Below are positions 40,480-51,254 of a stretch of DNA of 64,000 bases, piece after piece. How positions within the stretch are numbered: position 1 is the stretch's first letter; every line of letters begins with the position of its first letter. A model generated the notes under the pieces. The model did no database searches and had not been told where the DNA came from. It saw nothing but the letters and a program-made list of their open reading frames with translations. Source of the DNA: Acinetobacter brisouioides (GTDB taxonomy: Bacteria; Pseudomonadota; Gammaproteobacteria; Pseudomonadales; Moraxellaceae); contig NZ_SJNX01000004.1 in assembly GCF_004331075.1 (NCBI RefSeq), positions 186,001 through 250,000 on the forward strand, written 5' to 3'. The translations under genes were made by a program, and so were the position numbers.

Positions 40480-40986
40480 TTATGCAGCTTCTGGCTCGTT
40501 TTTCTCTTTGAGCGCTGTAATGAGGCGACCCAATTTCGAAATAGGAGCTTGAAGAACACTGGCAAGCATAGTAAGCGCTTTTTCTTGGTTCGGAAGATTT
40601 GCAATTACGCTAACTTCAGCACCTACATAAACCTTGCCATCAAATGCGGCAGCTTTAAGTTCAAATGCTTTGTTAGTTTTTGCAAATTCTTCGAACAAGC
40701 GTGCAGCTGCACCCATGTCGTCTTCAGAAGTTGAAAAACCAAGGATTGTTGGACCAACAAGGTTGTCGTTCAAGATATCAAACTGAGTACCTTCGAACGC
40801 ACGTTTAGCCAAAGTGTTACGAACGATACGCGTATTAACACCTAGCTTACGAGCTTCAACACGTAATTGTGTCAATGCTTCTACAGTTAAACCTTGGTAG
40901 TCAGCAACAACAGCAGAAAACGCTTTAGAAGCAACTTCGTTTACTTCTGCAACGATCTGTTTTTTGTCTTCGATAAGAAGAGCCAT
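40480..40986 (-). CDS. rplJ: 50S ribosomal protein L10
   Basis: 168 aa stalk base protein that anchors L7/L12 dimers and binds 23S rRNA. Recognised by 'VVADYQGLTVEALTQLRVEARKLGV' and 'RNTLAKRAFEGTQFD'. The start ATG 40986 has a very strong GGAGG seven bases upstream. In bacteria, L10 with L12 represses its own message by binding a leader RNA; the 307-bp structured leader just upstream of this gene fits that. rplL follows. Confidence 0.96.
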   Translation of the reverse strand: MALLIEDKKQIVAEVNEVASKAFSAVVADYQGLTVEALTQLRVEARKLGVNTRIVRNTLAKRAFEGTQFDILNDNLVGPTILGFSTSEDDMGAAARLFEEFAKTNKAFELKAAAFDGKVYVGAEVSVIANLPNQEKALTMLASVLQAPISKLGRLITALKEKNEPEAA

Positions 40987-41293
40987 CGTAAACCTCCTAA
41001 CGGTGATCTATGTACTTTTTACAAGTACACTCCCAATTCGTAAGCTCTTTCGAACTTACACGCGGAGGATGAATAAATCACACCACCGCGTCTACTCGGA
41101 CTGAATTTTTAAGAAAAAAGTTCTAAAAAAACTTTCCTCGCCCGAGGTCTTTGACGCTGATAAATTTACATTTATCAATTCAAAGTCCGCCTGATGAGAA
41201 AGCAATACATTGCTTAAGTGTAAAAGAAAATCAATGACTTACTATTAACACTTTTCCCTATCAGGGCTTTAAAATTCTGTTCTAAGCCGGAAC
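40987..41293 (-). promoter_or_regulatory. rplJ leader RNA (L10-leader-like) with attenuator hairpins
   Basis: A 307-base gap with several stems on the minus strand: CTTTGA/TCAAAG enclosing GATAAAT/ATTTATC (41149-41185), CCTCGGGCGAGG followed by AAAGTTTTTTT (41124-41147, terminator-like), AAAGTT/AACTTT with T run (41114-41134), ACGCGG/CCGCGT (41060-41091), GTAAG/CTTAC (41040-41059) and a GTACTT/AAGTAC stem (about 41008-41024). The strong ribosome site follows. This is the place where the known L10 leader element lies. I identify it by position and stem richness, not by a model search. Confidence 0.65.
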
Positions 41294-41989
41294 TTAGTTA
41301 GAAACGTTGCTTACATCAACAGTAAGACCAGGACCCATAGTTGAGCTCAAAGTGATCTTTTTGATGTATACACCTTTAGAAGTTGCTGGTTTTAACTTTT
41401 TCAAGTCAGCAATCAAAGTTTCAACGTTTTGACGAACAGCTTCAGCAGAGAAACCTACTTGACCGATCGCAGCGTGGATAATACCCGCTTTGTCTACACG
41501 GTAACGTGCTTGACCAGATTTTGCATTTTTAACTGCATTTGCAACGTCTGGAGTAACCGTACCCACTTTCGGGTTTGGCATCAAGCCGCGTGGACCAAGA
41601 ATCGTACCCAATTTACCGACAACGCGCATTGCGTCTGGAGCAGCAATGACTACATCAAAGTCAAGGTTGCCACCTTGGATGCTCTCAGCAAGATCATCAA
41701 AACCAACGATGTCTGCACCAGCAGCTTTAGCTGCTTCTGCATTTGCACCTTGAGCAAACACTGCAACACGTACAGTTTTACCAGTACCTGCAGGAAGTGT
41801 AGTCGCGCCACGAACAACTTGGTCAGATTTACGAGGATCAACACCTAGGTTTACCGCAACATCCAAAGACTCTTTGAATTTAGCAGCAGGAAGGCTCGCA
41901 AGAACTTGTACTGCTTCTTCCAAAGTGTAAACTTTGTTTGCTTCAACAGCAGCAGCAATGGCTTTTTGACGTTTAGTTAACTTTGCCAT
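41294..41989 (-). CDS. rplA: 50S ribosomal protein L1
   Basis: 231 aa. Motifs '[16 protein letters not shown]', '[28 protein letters not shown]' and '[19 protein letters not shown]' mark the two-domain L1 fold. It binds 23S rRNA at the exit (E) site and acts as a translational repressor of the rplKA message in many bacteria. The rplK stop lies three bases before its ATG at 41989, so the two are translationally coupled. The structured rplJ leader follows. Confidence 0.97.
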   Translation of the reverse strand: MAKLTKRQKAIAAAVEANKVYTLEEAVQVLASLPAAKFKESLDVAVNLGVDPRKSDQVVRGATTLPAGTGKTVRVAVFAQGANAEAAKAAGADIVGFDDLAESIQGGNLDFDVVIAAPDAMRVVGKLGTILGPRGLMPNPKVGTVTPDVANAVKNAKSGQARYRVDKAGIIHAAIGQVGFSAEAVRQNVETLIADLKKLKPATSKGVYIKKITLSSTMGPGLTVDVSNVSN

Positions 41990-41992
41990 GTC

Positions 41993-42421
41993 TTATAGCT
42001 CCACTTCCAAGCCCATAGAACGTGCAGAACCAGCGATGGTACGAACACGTGCGTCTAAATCAGCACCAGTTAAATCTGGTTCTTTAGTAGTCGCGATTTC
42101 TTCCAATTGAGCACGAGTCAACTTACCAACTTTAGTTTTGTTTGGTACAGGTGAACCCTTTTGGATACCGGCAGCTTTCTTAAGAAGAATAGATGCAGGA
42201 GGAGTTTTCATGATGAATGTGAACGATTTATCGTTGTACACAGTGATCACGACAGGAATTGGCAAACCAACTTCAAGTTTTTGAGTCGCAGCATTGAATT
42301 CTTTACAGAATGCCATGATGTTTACACCACGTTGACCCAATGCAGGACCAATCGGTGGAGATGGATTTGCTTTACCAGCTGGAACTTGCAGCTTGATATA
42401 GCCGTCAATCTTCTTAGCCAT
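41993..42421 (-). CDS. rplK: 50S ribosomal protein L11
   Basis: 142 aa. The N-domain has '[32 protein letters not shown]', target area of thiostrepton-type antibiotics; the C-domain binds the 23S GTPase-associated centre ('[12 protein letters not shown]' end). It is needed for the stringent response with RelA. It heads the rplKA pair after a 110-bp gap from nusG, in which a GCCCGA/TCGGGC hairpin is seen at about 42497-42516. Confidence 0.97.
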   Translation of the reverse strand: MAKKIDGYIKLQVPAGKANPSPPIGPALGQRGVNIMAFCKEFNAATQKLEVGLPIPVVITVYNDKSFTFIMKTPPASILLKKAAGIQKGSPVPNKTKVGKLTRAQLEEIATTKEPDLTGADLDARVRTIAGSARSMGLEVEL

Positions 42422-42496
42422 TTTAAATTACCTCTGGGTGCAAACGCCGCTAGGCTCCCCAACTATCTTTTGCAACATAATTGTTACAATAACAAT

Positions 42497-42516
42497 GCCC
42501 GAATAAATCGGGCGTT
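42497..42516 (-). promoter_or_regulatory. Hairpin between nusG and rplK
   Basis: Stem GCCCGA / TCGGGC around a short loop, followed by ATTGTTATTG on the minus strand. The tail is only partly T-rich, so it is at most a weak attenuator or an L1-binding site. Confidence 0.4.
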
Positions 42517-42532
42517 TTCCAACCAGTTCAAA

Positions 42533-43066
42533 TTAAATGGTTTTTTCGACTTGGCGAAATTCCAATTCAACTTGAGTTGGTCGATTAAATACATTAATCG
42601 TCAACGTTAAACGTGACTTCTCGTATTGAACTTCTTCCACCACACCTTTAAAGTCTGTGAATGGACCGTCAATAACCAATAATTCTTCACCTGGTTCAAA
42701 CATCGTCTTAGGACGAGGTGCTTCACCCGTACTACGTACACGAGCAAGAATCGCATCTGCTTCGCGCTGAGTAATTGGTGCAGGTTTTTCTGGTGTACCA
42801 CCAATAAAGCCCAATACTTTTGGACATTCTTTAACAATGTGCCAAGTATCGTCATTCATTTCCATTTCGACTAACACATAGCCAGGAAAGAATTTACGCT
42901 CAGACTTGCGTTTTTTACCGTCCTTCATTTCTACCACTTCTTCGGTAGGAACAAGAACGTCACCAAAACTATCGGCAACAGTACTACGCTGGATTCGGTC
43001 TTTGAGTGAGCGCATCACTTGTTTTTCATAACCTGAATAGGCATGAATAATATACCAACGTTTCAT
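42533..43066 (-). CDS. nusG: Transcription termination/antitermination factor NusG
   Basis: 177 aa. The NGN domain ('KRWYIIHAYSGYEKQVMRSLKDRI') binds the polymerase clamp and the C-terminal KOW domain ('VIDGPFTDFKGVVEEV') binds Rho or ribosomal S10. It increases elongation and couples it to translation. The gene is seven bases downstream of secE, the near-universal secE-nusG pair. Normal length. Confidence 0.96.
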   Translation of the reverse strand: MKRWYIIHAYSGYEKQVMRSLKDRIQRSTVADSFGDVLVPTEEVVEMKDGKKRKSERKFFPGYVLVEMEMNDDTWHIVKECPKVLGFIGGTPEKPAPITQREADAILARVRSTGEAPRPKTMFEPGEELLVIDGPFTDFKGVVEEVQYEKSRLTLTINVFNRPTQVELEFRQVEKTI

Positions 43067-43072
43067 AGCTTC

Positions 43073-43513
43073 TTACCCGATAATCAACTTCACTAACCAG
43101 CCCAAAGCGTAGTCAAAACACCACAACACAATTGAAGCAATAACAACAACAAGTACAACTTGCCATGAGGTTGTTACGGTTTCTTGCTTGGTTGGCCAAG
43201 TTACTCGACGTAATTCTACGCGTGCGTCCTTCAGTAAATGGATAAATCCTTTACCTTGGTGGGTGGCGTATAATAAACCTAAAGCAACGATGATACAAGC
43301 TAAAATTGCACCTATGCGCGTCCAAACATTATTGGCTGGCGCCCAGTATGCTGGCAGATACTGATTCACCAAGGTTGCACAAACAAGTAAAATAATCGCA
43401 ACAATCCACAGGACAACATCCAGGGGGGAGCCAGAACGAACAACTTCAGCAGAATTATTTCTTTGAGGGATTGGCGCGTCGCTTAATGCGTCACGCGATT
43501 TATCATTCGACAT
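43073..43513 (-). CDS. secE: Preprotein translocase subunit SecE
   Basis: 146 aa with three membrane helices, as in E. coli SecE (two N-terminal at about 33-55 and 65-82, and the conserved C-terminal one after 'RVELRRVTWPTKQETVTTSWQVVLVVVIAS'). The 'WPTKQETV' amphipathic motif marks the essential part that grips SecY. It starts at ATG 43513 and nusG follows closely. Upstream lies tRNA-Trp, from which the gene is probably co-transcribed. Confidence 0.95.
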   Translation of the reverse strand: MSNDKSRDALSDAPIPQRNNSAEVVRSGSPLDVVLWIVAIILLVCATLVNQYLPAYWAPANNVWTRIGAILACIIVALGLLYATHQGKGFIHLLKDARVELRRVTWPTKQETVTTSWQVVLVVVIASIVLWCFDYALGWLVKLIIG

Positions 43514-43593
43514 GGGTGTACTCGTCGTAGAATTCGCGACTTATTATAAGACAATTTAGCTTAGTCAGCATCAAGCTTTAACTTTGAAATAAA

Positions 43594-43669
43594 TGGCAGG
43601 TTAGGAGGGACTCGAACCCCCAACATTCGGTTTTGGAGACCGACGCTCTACCAATTGAACTACTAACCT
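43594..43669 (-). tRNA. trnW: tRNA-Trp (anticodon CCA)
   Basis: 76 bases on the minus strand from AGGTTAG at 43669 to an encoded CCA at 43596-43594. The acceptor stem AGGTTAG / CTAACCT pairs perfectly. The anticodon CCA lies at 43636-43634 in the loop TCTCCAAA, and the T loop GGTTCGAGTCC is intact. The placement between tuf and secE is the usual one in gammaproteobacteria. Confidence 0.97.
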
Positions 43670-43676
43670 ACAAAGT

Positions 43677-43703
43677 AAACCGAGAATCTAAATTCTCGGT
43701 TTA
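43677..43703 (-). promoter_or_regulatory. Hairpin between tuf and tRNA-Trp
   Basis: Stem AAACCGAGAAT / ATTCTCGGTTT with a small loop, only a few bases before the tRNA. The trailing T run is short, so it may be a processing stem or a leaky terminator rather than a full stop. Confidence 0.6.
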
Positions 43704-43719
43704 AATATCACTATAAGTA

Positions 43720-44910
43720 TTATGCAATTACTTTCGCAACAACACCAGCACCTACAGTACGACCACCTTCACGGATCGCAAAACGTAGACCTGGGTCCAT
43801 TGCAATCGGGTGGATCAATTCTACTGACATTTCTACGTTGTCACCAGGCATAACCATTTCAACACCCTCTTTAAGAGAGATCGCACCAGTTACGTCAGTT
43901 GTACGGAAGTAGAACTGTGGACGGTAACCGTTTAGGAATGGAGTATGACGGCCACCTTCGTCTTTAGAAAGTACGTATACTTCTGCGTCGAATTTAGTGT
44001 GTGGCTTGATTGAACCTGGTTTAGCCAATACTTGACCACGTTGTACGTCTTCACGTTTTGTACCACGTAGAAGAACACCACAGTTCTCGCCCGCACGACC
44101 TTCGTCTAGAAGTTTACGGAACATTTCTACGCCAGTTACAGTTGTTTTAACTGTATCTTTAATACCAACGATTTCAACTTCTTCGCCAACTTTAACGATA
44201 CCAGACTCAACACGGCCTGTTACTACTGTACCACGACCAGAAATTGAGAATACATCTTCGATTGGCATCAAGAATGCTTTGTCGATTGCACGTTCTGGCT
44301 CTGGAATGTAAGAGTCAAGTGCTGCAACTAGATCAAGAACTGATTGCTCGCCATAAGGACCAGCTTCACCGTTAAGTGCCGCAAGAGCAGAACCACGGAT
44401 TACAGGAGTGTCATCACCAGGGAAGTTATAAGTAGAAAGAAGTTCACGAACTTCCATTTCTACCAACTCAAGTAATTCTTCGTCGTCTACAAGGTCGCAT
44501 TTGTTCAAGAATACGATGATGTAAGGTACACCTACTTGGCGAGAAAGAAGGATGTGTTCACGAGTTTGTGGCATTGGACCATCAGTCGCTGCACATACAA
44601 GGATCGCACCGTCCATCTGAGCAGCACCAGTGATCATGTTTTTAACATAATCGGCGTGTCCTGGGCAGTCAACGTGCGCGTAGTGACGAATTGGAGAATC
44701 GTATTCTACGTGAGAAGTATTAATTGTAATACCACGTGCTTTTTCTTCTGGAGCTGAGTCGATTTGCGAGTAATCTTTCGCTTCGCCGCCGTAAGTTTTT
44801 GCACAGATCGTTGCGATTGCAGCAGTAAGAGTTGTTTTACCATGGTCAACGTGACCAATTGTGCCCACGTTTACGTGTGGCTTATTACGTTCAAACTTGG
44901 CTTTAGCCAT
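43720..44910 (-). CDS. tuf: Elongation factor Tu
   Basis: 396 aa from ATG 44910, which has AAGGAAGATC upstream; a longer start at 44937 would add nine unrelated residues. GTPase motifs 'GHVDHGKTT', 'DCPGHADY' and '[10 protein letters not shown]' are complete. EF-Tu delivers aminoacyl-tRNA to the ribosome. The gene is the last of the rpsL-rpsG-fusA-tuf cluster, 94 bp after fusA. Acinetobacter typically has a second tuf copy elsewhere, not visible here. Confidence 0.97.
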   Translation of the reverse strand: MAKAKFERNKPHVNVGTIGHVDHGKTTLTAAIATICAKTYGGEAKDYSQIDSAPEEKARGITINTSHVEYDSPIRHYAHVDCPGHADYVKNMITGAAQMDGAILVCAATDGPMPQTREHILLSRQVGVPYIIVFLNKCDLVDDEELLELVEMEVRELLSTYNFPGDDTPVIRGSALAALNGEAGPYGEQSVLDLVAALDSYIPEPERAIDKAFLMPIEDVFSISGRGTVVTGRVESGIVKVGEEVEIVGIKDTVKTTVTGVEMFRKLLDEGRAGENCGVLLRGTKREDVQRGQVLAKPGSIKPHTKFDAEVYVLSKDEGGRHTPFLNGYRPQFYFRTTDVTGAISLKEGVEMVMPGDNVEMSVELIHPIAMDPGLRFAIREGGRTVGAGVVAKVIA

Positions 44911-45004
44911 GATGATCTTCCTTTTTAAACTACTCATGCAGGGTCACTGCATGAGCACTTGGTTTTTAACTAAGAATTAGTTTGGGCTTATAGTAATCGA
45001 AAGA

Positions 45005-47143
45005 TTACTCGTCGTCACCTTTTTTACCGCCAGATTGGAATTTAGAAATAATGCCTTCAGCCACGTTACGTGGAGTTTCAGCATATTTAGCAAATTCCAT
45101 AGAGTAAGTCGCACGACCTTGAGACATAGAACGCATTTGAGTTGCATAACCAAACATCTCAGCCAATGGAACTTCAGCGCGAATTGCTTTAGTACCACCA
45201 GGTAAATCGTCCATACCTTGAACCATACCACGACGACGGTTTAAGTCACCCATGATATCGCCCATGTAATCTTCTGGAGTTTCCACTTCAACTTTCATGA
45301 TAGGTTCAAGCAAGATAGGATCTGCTTTCATGAAACCATCACGGAAGGCATAAGAACCTGCCATTTTGAACGATAATTCGTCAGAGTCGACATCATGGTA
45401 AGAACCGTCAAATAATGTCGCTTTGATACCCACAACAGGGTAACCAGCCAAGACACCATTCTTCATACGTTCTTGAATACCTTTGTCTACCGCGCCAAAG
45501 AATTCTTTAGGTACAGTACCACCAACAACTTCTTCAGCGAATTGGTAATCTTTACCTGCTTCTTCAACATCCATAGGCTCTAAACGAACATATACATGAC
45601 CGAATTTACCTTTACCACCTGTTTGACGAACAAACTTACCTTCTTGCTCAACAGTCTTTTTGATTGTTTCGCGGTAAGCTACCATTGGTTTACCAATGTT
45701 AGCTTCAACACCGAATTCACGTTTCATACGGTCAACGATGATGTCAAGGTGAAGCTCACCCATACCAGCAATAATGGTTTGACCAGATTCTTCATCAGTA
45801 CGAACACGGAACGATGGATCTTCTTTCGCCAAACGACCTAAAGCAATTGACATTTTTTCTTGGTCAGCTTTAGTTTTTGGTTCAACAGCCAAAGAAATTA
45901 CTGGCTCTGGGAATTCCATACGTTCAAGTGTAATGACATTTTTCTCATCACACAGTGTATCACCAGTTGTTACGTCTTTAAGACCTACACACGCTGCGAT
46001 ATCACCCGCACGAATTTCGTCAAGATCTTGACGTTCGTTTGCGTGCATTTGCACGATACGGCCGATACGTTCACGTTTAGATTTAACTGGGTTATATACT
46101 GGGTCGCCTTGTTTAAGAACACCAGAATAAACACGTACGAATGTCAGGTTACCTACGAATTTGTCGTTCATGATTTTGAACGCAAGTGCAGAGAACGGAG
46201 CTTCGTCAGATGCTTCACGAGTTGCTTTAGTTTCAGCTTTATCGTCAAGAATACCTTCGATTGCTTTAACTTCTGTTGGAGATGGTAAGAATTCAATTAC
46301 AGCATCCAACATACGTTGAACACCTTTGTTTTTGAACGCAGAACCACAAAGCATGACTTGAATTTCAGAAGCCAATGTACGTGCACGTAAACCTGCGATG
46401 ATGTCTTCTTTAGAAAGATCACCTTCTTCTAGGTATTTATCCATCAAGTCTTCAGAAGCTTCAGCAGCTGCTTCAACCATGTTGACACGCCATTCTTCAG
46501 CAATCTCAACTAGATCAGCAGGAATCTCGCCGTATTCAAACTTCATACCTTGAGATGCTTCATCCCAAATGATCGCTTTCATTTCGATCAGGTCAACAAC
46601 ACCTGCGAAAGTATCTTCTGCGCCGATTGGCACAACGATAGGCACAGGGTTCGCGCCAAGGCGAGTTTTCATTTGCTCAACAACACGGAAGAAGTTTGCA
46701 CCAGTACGGTCCATCTTGTTCACGAATGCCAAACGAGGTACTTGGTATTTGTTTGCTTGACGCCATACAGTTTCAGACTGAGGCTGTACACCACCTACCG
46801 CACAGTAAACCATGCACGCACCGTCAAGAACACGCATAGAACGTTCAACTTCGATAGTGAAGTCAACGTGTCCCGGGGTGTCAATTACGTTAATACGGTG
46901 TTGTTGGAATTGGTTAGCCATACCAGACCAGAAACAAGTTGTTGCAGCAGAAGTAATGGTAATACCACGTTCTTGCTCTTGTTCCATCCAGTCCATTGTC
47001 GCTGCACCATCATGTACCTCACCAATTTTGTGAGAAACACCTGTGTAGTACAAAATACGTTCTGTAGTAGTTGTTTTACCTGCGTCAATATGCGCAGAAA
47101 TACCGATGTTACGGTAACGAGAAATCGGAGTTTGACGAGCCAT
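45005..47143 (-). CDS. fusA: Elongation factor G
   Basis: 712 aa from ATG 47143 ('[14 protein letters not shown]'); the ATG at 47155 has its Shine-Dalgarno directly against it and is less likely. GTPase motifs '[15 protein letters not shown]', 'DTPGHVDFT' and '[10 protein letters not shown]' are in the first domain; four further domains follow. It drives translocation. Wild-type-looking sequence; fusidic-acid site changes cannot be judged by eye. It lies in the str-type cluster with rpsG upstream. Confidence 0.97.
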   Translation of the reverse strand: MARQTPISRYRNIGISAHIDAGKTTTTERILYYTGVSHKIGEVHDGAATMDWMEQEQERGITITSAATTCFWSGMANQFQQHRINVIDTPGHVDFTIEVERSMRVLDGACMVYCAVGGVQPQSETVWRQANKYQVPRLAFVNKMDRTGANFFRVVEQMKTRLGANPVPIVVPIGAEDTFAGVVDLIEMKAIIWDEASQGMKFEYGEIPADLVEIAEEWRVNMVEAAAEASEDLMDKYLEEGDLSKEDIIAGLRARTLASEIQVMLCGSAFKNKGVQRMLDAVIEFLPSPTEVKAIEGILDDKAETKATREASDEAPFSALAFKIMNDKFVGNLTFVRVYSGVLKQGDPVYNPVKSKRERIGRIVQMHANERQDLDEIRAGDIAACVGLKDVTTGDTLCDEKNVITLERMEFPEPVISLAVEPKTKADQEKMSIALGRLAKEDPSFRVRTDEESGQTIIAGMGELHLDIIVDRMKREFGVEANIGKPMVAYRETIKKTVEQEGKFVRQTGGKGKFGHVYVRLEPMDVEEAGKDYQFAEEVVGGTVPKEFFGAVDKGIQERMKNGVLAGYPVVGIKATLFDGSYHDVDSDELSFKMAGSYAFRDGFMKADPILLEPIMKVEVETPEDYMGDIMGDLNRRRGMVQGMDDLPGGTKAIRAEVPLAEMFGYATQMRSMSQGRATYSMEFAKYAETPRNVAEGIISKFQSGGKKGDDE

Positions 47144-47326
47144 GATGTCTGACATTCCTAAATGTGATCTTTAAAACAGGACGCACCAATAAAAATTGAT
47201 GCGTACGAATACTCAAACTGTTGGGCAACTTAAATACCCGCGAACGCTCCACTTTGGTAGAGAGCTACGTTAAATCGAGCTGCGGTACGCATGAGTATTC
47301 TCCTGATAAGGGACTGTCTTAACCGC

Positions 47327-47797
47327 TTAGAAACGGTAATGAGAGAAGGCTTTGTTAGCTTCAGCCATACGGTGCACGTCTTCACGTTTCTTGATCGCAG
47401 CACCTTTGCCTTCAGCTGCATCAAGCAACTCGCCAGCAAGACGTAAAGCCATAGTTTTTTCAGAACGCTTAGCAGCAGCATCTACTAACCAACGCATAGC
47501 CAAGGCAGTACGACGGGATGGGCGCACTTCCATAGGTACTTGATAAGTAGCACCACCAACACGGCGTGCTTTTACTTCAACCATAGGACGAACTTTTTCA
47601 AGCGTAGCTTCAAAGAATTCAACTGGGTCTACTTTGTTTTTTTCTTGAACACGTTCTAAAGCACCGTAAACGATACCTTCTGCAACTGATTTTTTACCAT
47701 CTTGCATAACGTGGTTCATGAATTTAGCGATTGTTTGGCTACTGAATTTCGGATCCGGAAGGATTTCACGAGCAGCGACTACGCGACGTCTTGGCAT
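47327..47797 (-). CDS. rpsG: 30S ribosomal protein S7
   Basis: 156 aa from ATG 47797 ('[18 protein letters not shown]'); the extra upstream frame to 47860 is not coding. Helical S7 fold with '[21 protein letters not shown]'-like core (here '[16 protein letters not shown]'). It binds the 3' major domain of 16S rRNA and starts assembly of the 30S head. In E. coli S7 also represses the str operon. An inverted repeat GAATACTC / GAGTATTC (47208-47215, 47291-47298) spans the gap before fusA and could be part of such a control. Confidence 0.96.
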   Translation of the reverse strand: MPRRRVVAAREILPDPKFSSQTIAKFMNHVMQDGKKSVAEGIVYGALERVQEKNKVDPVEFFEATLEKVRPMVEVKARRVGGATYQVPMEVRPSRRTALAMRWLVDAAAKRSEKTMALRLAGELLDAAEGKGAAIKKREDVHRMAEANKAFSHYRF

Positions 47798-47958
47798 TTT
47801 AATACACCTAATAATATGACACTTCAGGGTGATCCAGCAGTGTGTGCAAGTGTCATGCACGCTTCGCTGGCCTTACTATACGTCGCTTGAATTACAAATC
47901 TATGAAGAATTCAAACAAGCGAAACGCTAAAGGATTTTTTTGGTCTTAACGACTAAGA

Positions 47959-48330
47959 TTATTTCTTAGGACGTTTAGCACCATATTTAGAACGTGACTG
48001 GTTACGATCTTTCACGCCAGCACAGTCTAAAGAACCACGAACGGTATGGTAACGTACACCTGGTAAGTCTTTAACACGACCACCACGGATAAGAACAACA
48101 CTGTGCTCTTGTAAGTTATGGCCTTCACCACCGATGTAGCTAGAAACTTCAAAACCAGAAGTTAAGCGAACACGGCAAACCTTACGCATTGCTGAGTTAG
48201 GTTTTTTAGGTGTAGTAGTGTAAACACGTGTACAAACACCACGGCGTTGTGGACAAGCCTTCAACGCAGGAACTTTGGATTTTTCAACCAAAGTAGTACG
48301 ACCCTTGCGGATCAACTGATTTGTTGTTGC
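47959..48330 (-). CDS. rpsL: 30S ribosomal protein S12
   Basis: About 124 aa; the mature start '[16 protein letters not shown]' lies about 21 codons inside the longer open frame, at about 48333. '[14 protein letters not shown]' holds the Lys at position 43 typical of streptomycin-sensitive strains, and '[14 protein letters not shown]' is also wild type. S12 lies at the decoding centre. First gene of the rpsL-rpsG-fusA-tuf cluster; its promoter should lie in the 70-110 bases upstream. Confidence 0.95.
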
Positions 48331-48469
48331 CATCTGGCAAGTCTCCCGTAAATAAAAAACCTCAAAAAGAAAGTACCGCTTTTTGAGGGCAAACAATTGT
48401 AAGCAAAAACGCCATATTGGTCAATATTCATCGCATACTTCAACAGTATGTCGTGCATTTATGACCTGA

Positions 48470-49717
48470 CTATGAAGAATCATCTGGATTTGCGGCTATT
48501 TTACGAGCGGATGTCTTGCTTTTAGATACGGATTCAGGTGCCGTTTCGACCGTTTTTTCAGGTTGTTTTTCTGTTGTTATTTGAGGCTGACTACGGCGTG
48601 GACGACGTTGAGATTTAGGTTTATCAGGTTCCACTTCATCCGAATTAATACTTTTAAATTCAAGATGATGTGAAGTTAGATCAGTCTGTTTGAGTTGTTC
48701 AACTGCCGCATGATAGGCGGCTAATGTTGATATTTTTTGATCAGGATGTCGCAACAGATAATCCTGCGCAACTGAAAAAATGTGCTGTGCCTTTTGACCT
48801 ATATCTGCAATAAATTGCCAGCTATACATTGCACTGACACTTGCTGCAATCAAAGGTGTAATGTGATGTAAGGCGCTGACTTTAGGTAAAGTATTCATCC
48901 ACTGCCATTTAAATTCATGATTTTCATCAAGTAATAATTCTTTGAGCCATTCATCATCATTATTTGAACCAAGTAAATGTTGTACAGCAGTTAAATCATT
49001 TTTTGCCAATAAACCATCTAGTGTTCGCAGTCCAAGCAATATACTTTGCTTTTCTAGCATCTGCTGCAAATTAATTTGCTGAAAAATATATTGCACAACT
49101 TCCTGATCTTGCTCAGTTAATGCAAAACCATGTGCCCGCCCTGTCTGGTAAATCGTGCGTAGCGCCAGTACTAGTGATGCAGGAATATCAACCCCAAACC
49201 CAAGCAAGCCCGTTGCACCCGAAATTGCACCTTGTACCCCTGCAATCCATTTATTTTGTTCAGTCAATGCCTGACTAATTCGACCTGATCGTGAAATATC
49301 TTGCGACAACTCATGTAAAGATTGTGCCCCTGTTTGCTCCAAAACTCTTTGTGTGGCACCAAGCCTGTCTGAAAATACATGTAACTTTTGGAAACAATAT
49401 TCTGAAACTTCATCCATGCTCATCGGCGAAAGAAACTCAGCTACCTGACTGACTCGGTTATAGTGCTTGCCAAAAAGTTGTTTGGAAATATTGGGGAAAT
49501 AAACACGAATTAACTGCTGTGGGTCTTGAGCACCAAAACCCAATAGTGCAGGTTTTGGAGTGGCTTCATTCACAACTTTCGAGGTGCTTTGTGATCGCTG
49601 TAGTTGTTGACTATTCATCTGATTTAAAACTTTTAAACCTGATGTGCTGAGCTTTTTAGCCACTCCCAAAACCTGATTAAATTTGCTTTGTGGATGTTGA
49701 TTGACCTCTTTTGGCAT
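48470..49717 (-). CDS. EcsC-family protein
   Basis: 415 aa. The central EcsC domain (about 100-330) carries 'GVQGAISGATGLLGFGVDIPASLVLALRTIYQTGRAHGF', recognised across the family, in which amphipathic glycine-rich helices suggest membrane association. The N-terminus is Gln-rich and the C-terminus (about 350-415) is a basic, Lys/Pro/Ser-rich disordered tail ('KPKSQRRPRRSQPQ'). EcsC was named in Bacillus next to an ABC transporter, but no molecular role is established, and none is predicted here. Single gene upstream of the rpsL cluster. Confidence 0.82.
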   Translation of the reverse strand: MPKEVNQHPQSKFNQVLGVAKKLSTSGLKVLNQMNSQQLQRSQSTSKVVNEATPKPALLGFGAQDPQQLIRVYFPNISKQLFGKHYNRVSQVAEFLSPMSMDEVSEYCFQKLHVFSDRLGATQRVLEQTGAQSLHELSQDISRSGRISQALTEQNKWIAGVQGAISGATGLLGFGVDIPASLVLALRTIYQTGRAHGFALTEQDQEVVQYIFQQINLQQMLEKQSILLGLRTLDGLLAKNDLTAVQHLLGSNNDDEWLKELLLDENHEFKWQWMNTLPKVSALHHITPLIAASVSAMYSWQFIADIGQKAQHIFSVAQDYLLRHPDQKISTLAAYHAAVEQLKQTDLTSHHLEFKSINSDEVEPDKPKSQRRPRRSQPQITTEKQPEKTVETAPESVSKSKTSARKIAANPDDSS

Positions 49718-50010
49718 TCACATCTCCTCGTTGTTTTTCTTTAAATATTTAATAAATACTAGAAGCAGGAGCACTTTATCTCAACTCGTTTGTGTATCTT
49801 TTAGTTAAGTAAACTTTGATCTGCATATAATCTGTTCTATTTCCAAATACTCATAGGATTTGCCATAAGATTTAAAAAAGCTTTCTGTTATGATGAGAAG
49901 CATTATAAACATGAGTGGTGCAGGCATTAACGCTTACATTTCAGGCTTTTGTCCATAAATGTGGTCTGCGCTAGCTCTCAATATCATTACCATATTAAGG
50001 GATCTTATAG

Positions 50011-51243
50011 ATGAGACGTGTTGTAATCACTGGTATGGGCATCAACTCATGCATTGGTAATACCCTTGAGCAAGTGACTGAATCATTAAAAAATGGTATT
50101 TCAGGCACTCATTTCAATCAAACTTACGCTGATCTTAACTTTAAAAGCCATGTCAGTGCTGCTGCTGAACAAGATTTCGACAACATTGACCGTAAATTAA
50201 AACGCTTTATGGGTGTATGTGCGATGTACGCATACAACTCTGCGGTTGATGCAGTGAAACACGCAGGCTTAACAGCTGAAGATCTTGCGGGTAACCCACG
50301 TTACGGTATCGTTGGTGGTAGTGGTGGCGGTTCAACAGCTTCTGTTGTTGAAATGACTGAACTGCTGGAAACTAAAGGCGCGCGTAAAGTTGGCCCTTTC
50401 TTTGTTCCACGTAACATGACCAACACGATTACAGCAAACGTCGGTGTTGCGTTCAAATTACAAGGCGTATCTCACTCAATTGCAAGCGCATGTGCAACTT
50501 CAGCCGATGCGATTGGTTATGCATACAACCTCATCCAGCTTGGTAAACAAGATCTAATTCTTGCAGGTGGTGGTGAAGAAGATCACTGGTCTCAAAGCTT
50601 ACTGTTTGATGCAATGGGTGCTCTTTGCTCTAAATACAATGACACTCCAGAAACTGCATCTCGCCCATACTCAGCAGACCGTGACGGTTTCGTGATCGCT
50701 GGTGGTGGTGGTTTCTTGGTACTTGAGTCTCTTGAACATGCTCAAGCACGTGGTGCTAACATTATTGCTGAAATCGTGGCTTATGCAGCGAACAGTGATG
50801 GTGCAGACATGGTTGCGCCAAGTGGTGAAGGTGCAACTCGTTGTATCCTCATGGCACTTGATGAAGCCAAACAACACGGCGTAGAAAAACTTGACTACAT
50901 CAACACACACGGCACTTCAACTCCAGCAGGCGACATCACTGAATTGAAAGCGATGGAACGTGCTTTTGGTGAAGGTAATGTCCCAGCATTTAGCTCGACC
51001 AAGTCAATGACAGGTCACAGCTTGGGTGCTGCGGGTGTACATGAGGCAATTTACTCTGTACTCATGATGGAAAATGACTTTATTGCACCAAACATCAACG
51101 TGACTGAACTTGATGAAGGCGCAAAAGGCTTTGATCTTGTACTTGAAAAACGTGATGCAAAACTGAATACTGTCATGAGTAACAGTTTTGGATTTGGCGG
51201 TGTAAATGCCTGCCTGATCTTCAAGAAATGGGCTAATGCCTAA
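50011..51243 (+). CDS. fabB: Beta-ketoacyl-ACP synthase I (FabB-like)
   Basis: 410 aa condensing enzyme of type II fatty acid synthesis. Catalytic triad C161 ('ASACATSAD'), H300 ('NTHGTSTPAGD') and H336 ('GHSLGAAG') with K331 nearby. The Cys-His-His set marks KAS I/II; overall character favours FabB, which elongates unsaturated intermediates, but FabF cannot be fully excluded without alignment. hemJ follows by 12 bp, apparently as the second gene of the same transcript. A 293-bp spacer upstream of the ATG holds the promoter. Confidence 0.88.
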   Translation: MRRVVITGMGINSCIGNTLEQVTESLKNGISGTHFNQTYADLNFKSHVSAAAEQDFDNIDRKLKRFMGVCAMYAYNSAVDAVKHAGLTAEDLAGNPRYGIVGGSGGGSTASVVEMTELLETKGARKVGPFFVPRNMTNTITANVGVAFKLQGVSHSIASACATSADAIGYAYNLIQLGKQDLILAGGGEEDHWSQSLLFDAMGALCSKYNDTPETASRPYSADRDGFVIAGGGGFLVLESLEHAQARGANIIAEIVAYAANSDGADMVAPSGEGATRCILMALDEAKQHGVEKLDYINTHGTSTPAGDITELKAMERAFGEGNVPAFSSTKSMTGHSLGAAGVHEAIYSVLMMENDFIAPNINVTELDEGAKGFDLVLEKRDAKLNTVMSNSFGFGGVNACLIFKKWANA

Positions 51244-51254
51244 CGAGATCGTAA

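Noticed and set aside
47230-47481. Minus-strand 83-aa frame overlapping rpsG
   Set aside because: It is an out-of-frame shadow of rpsG and the spacer before fusA.
48200-48330. Streptomycin-resistance change in rpsL
   Set aside because: The Lys at position 43 and nearby residues are wild type.
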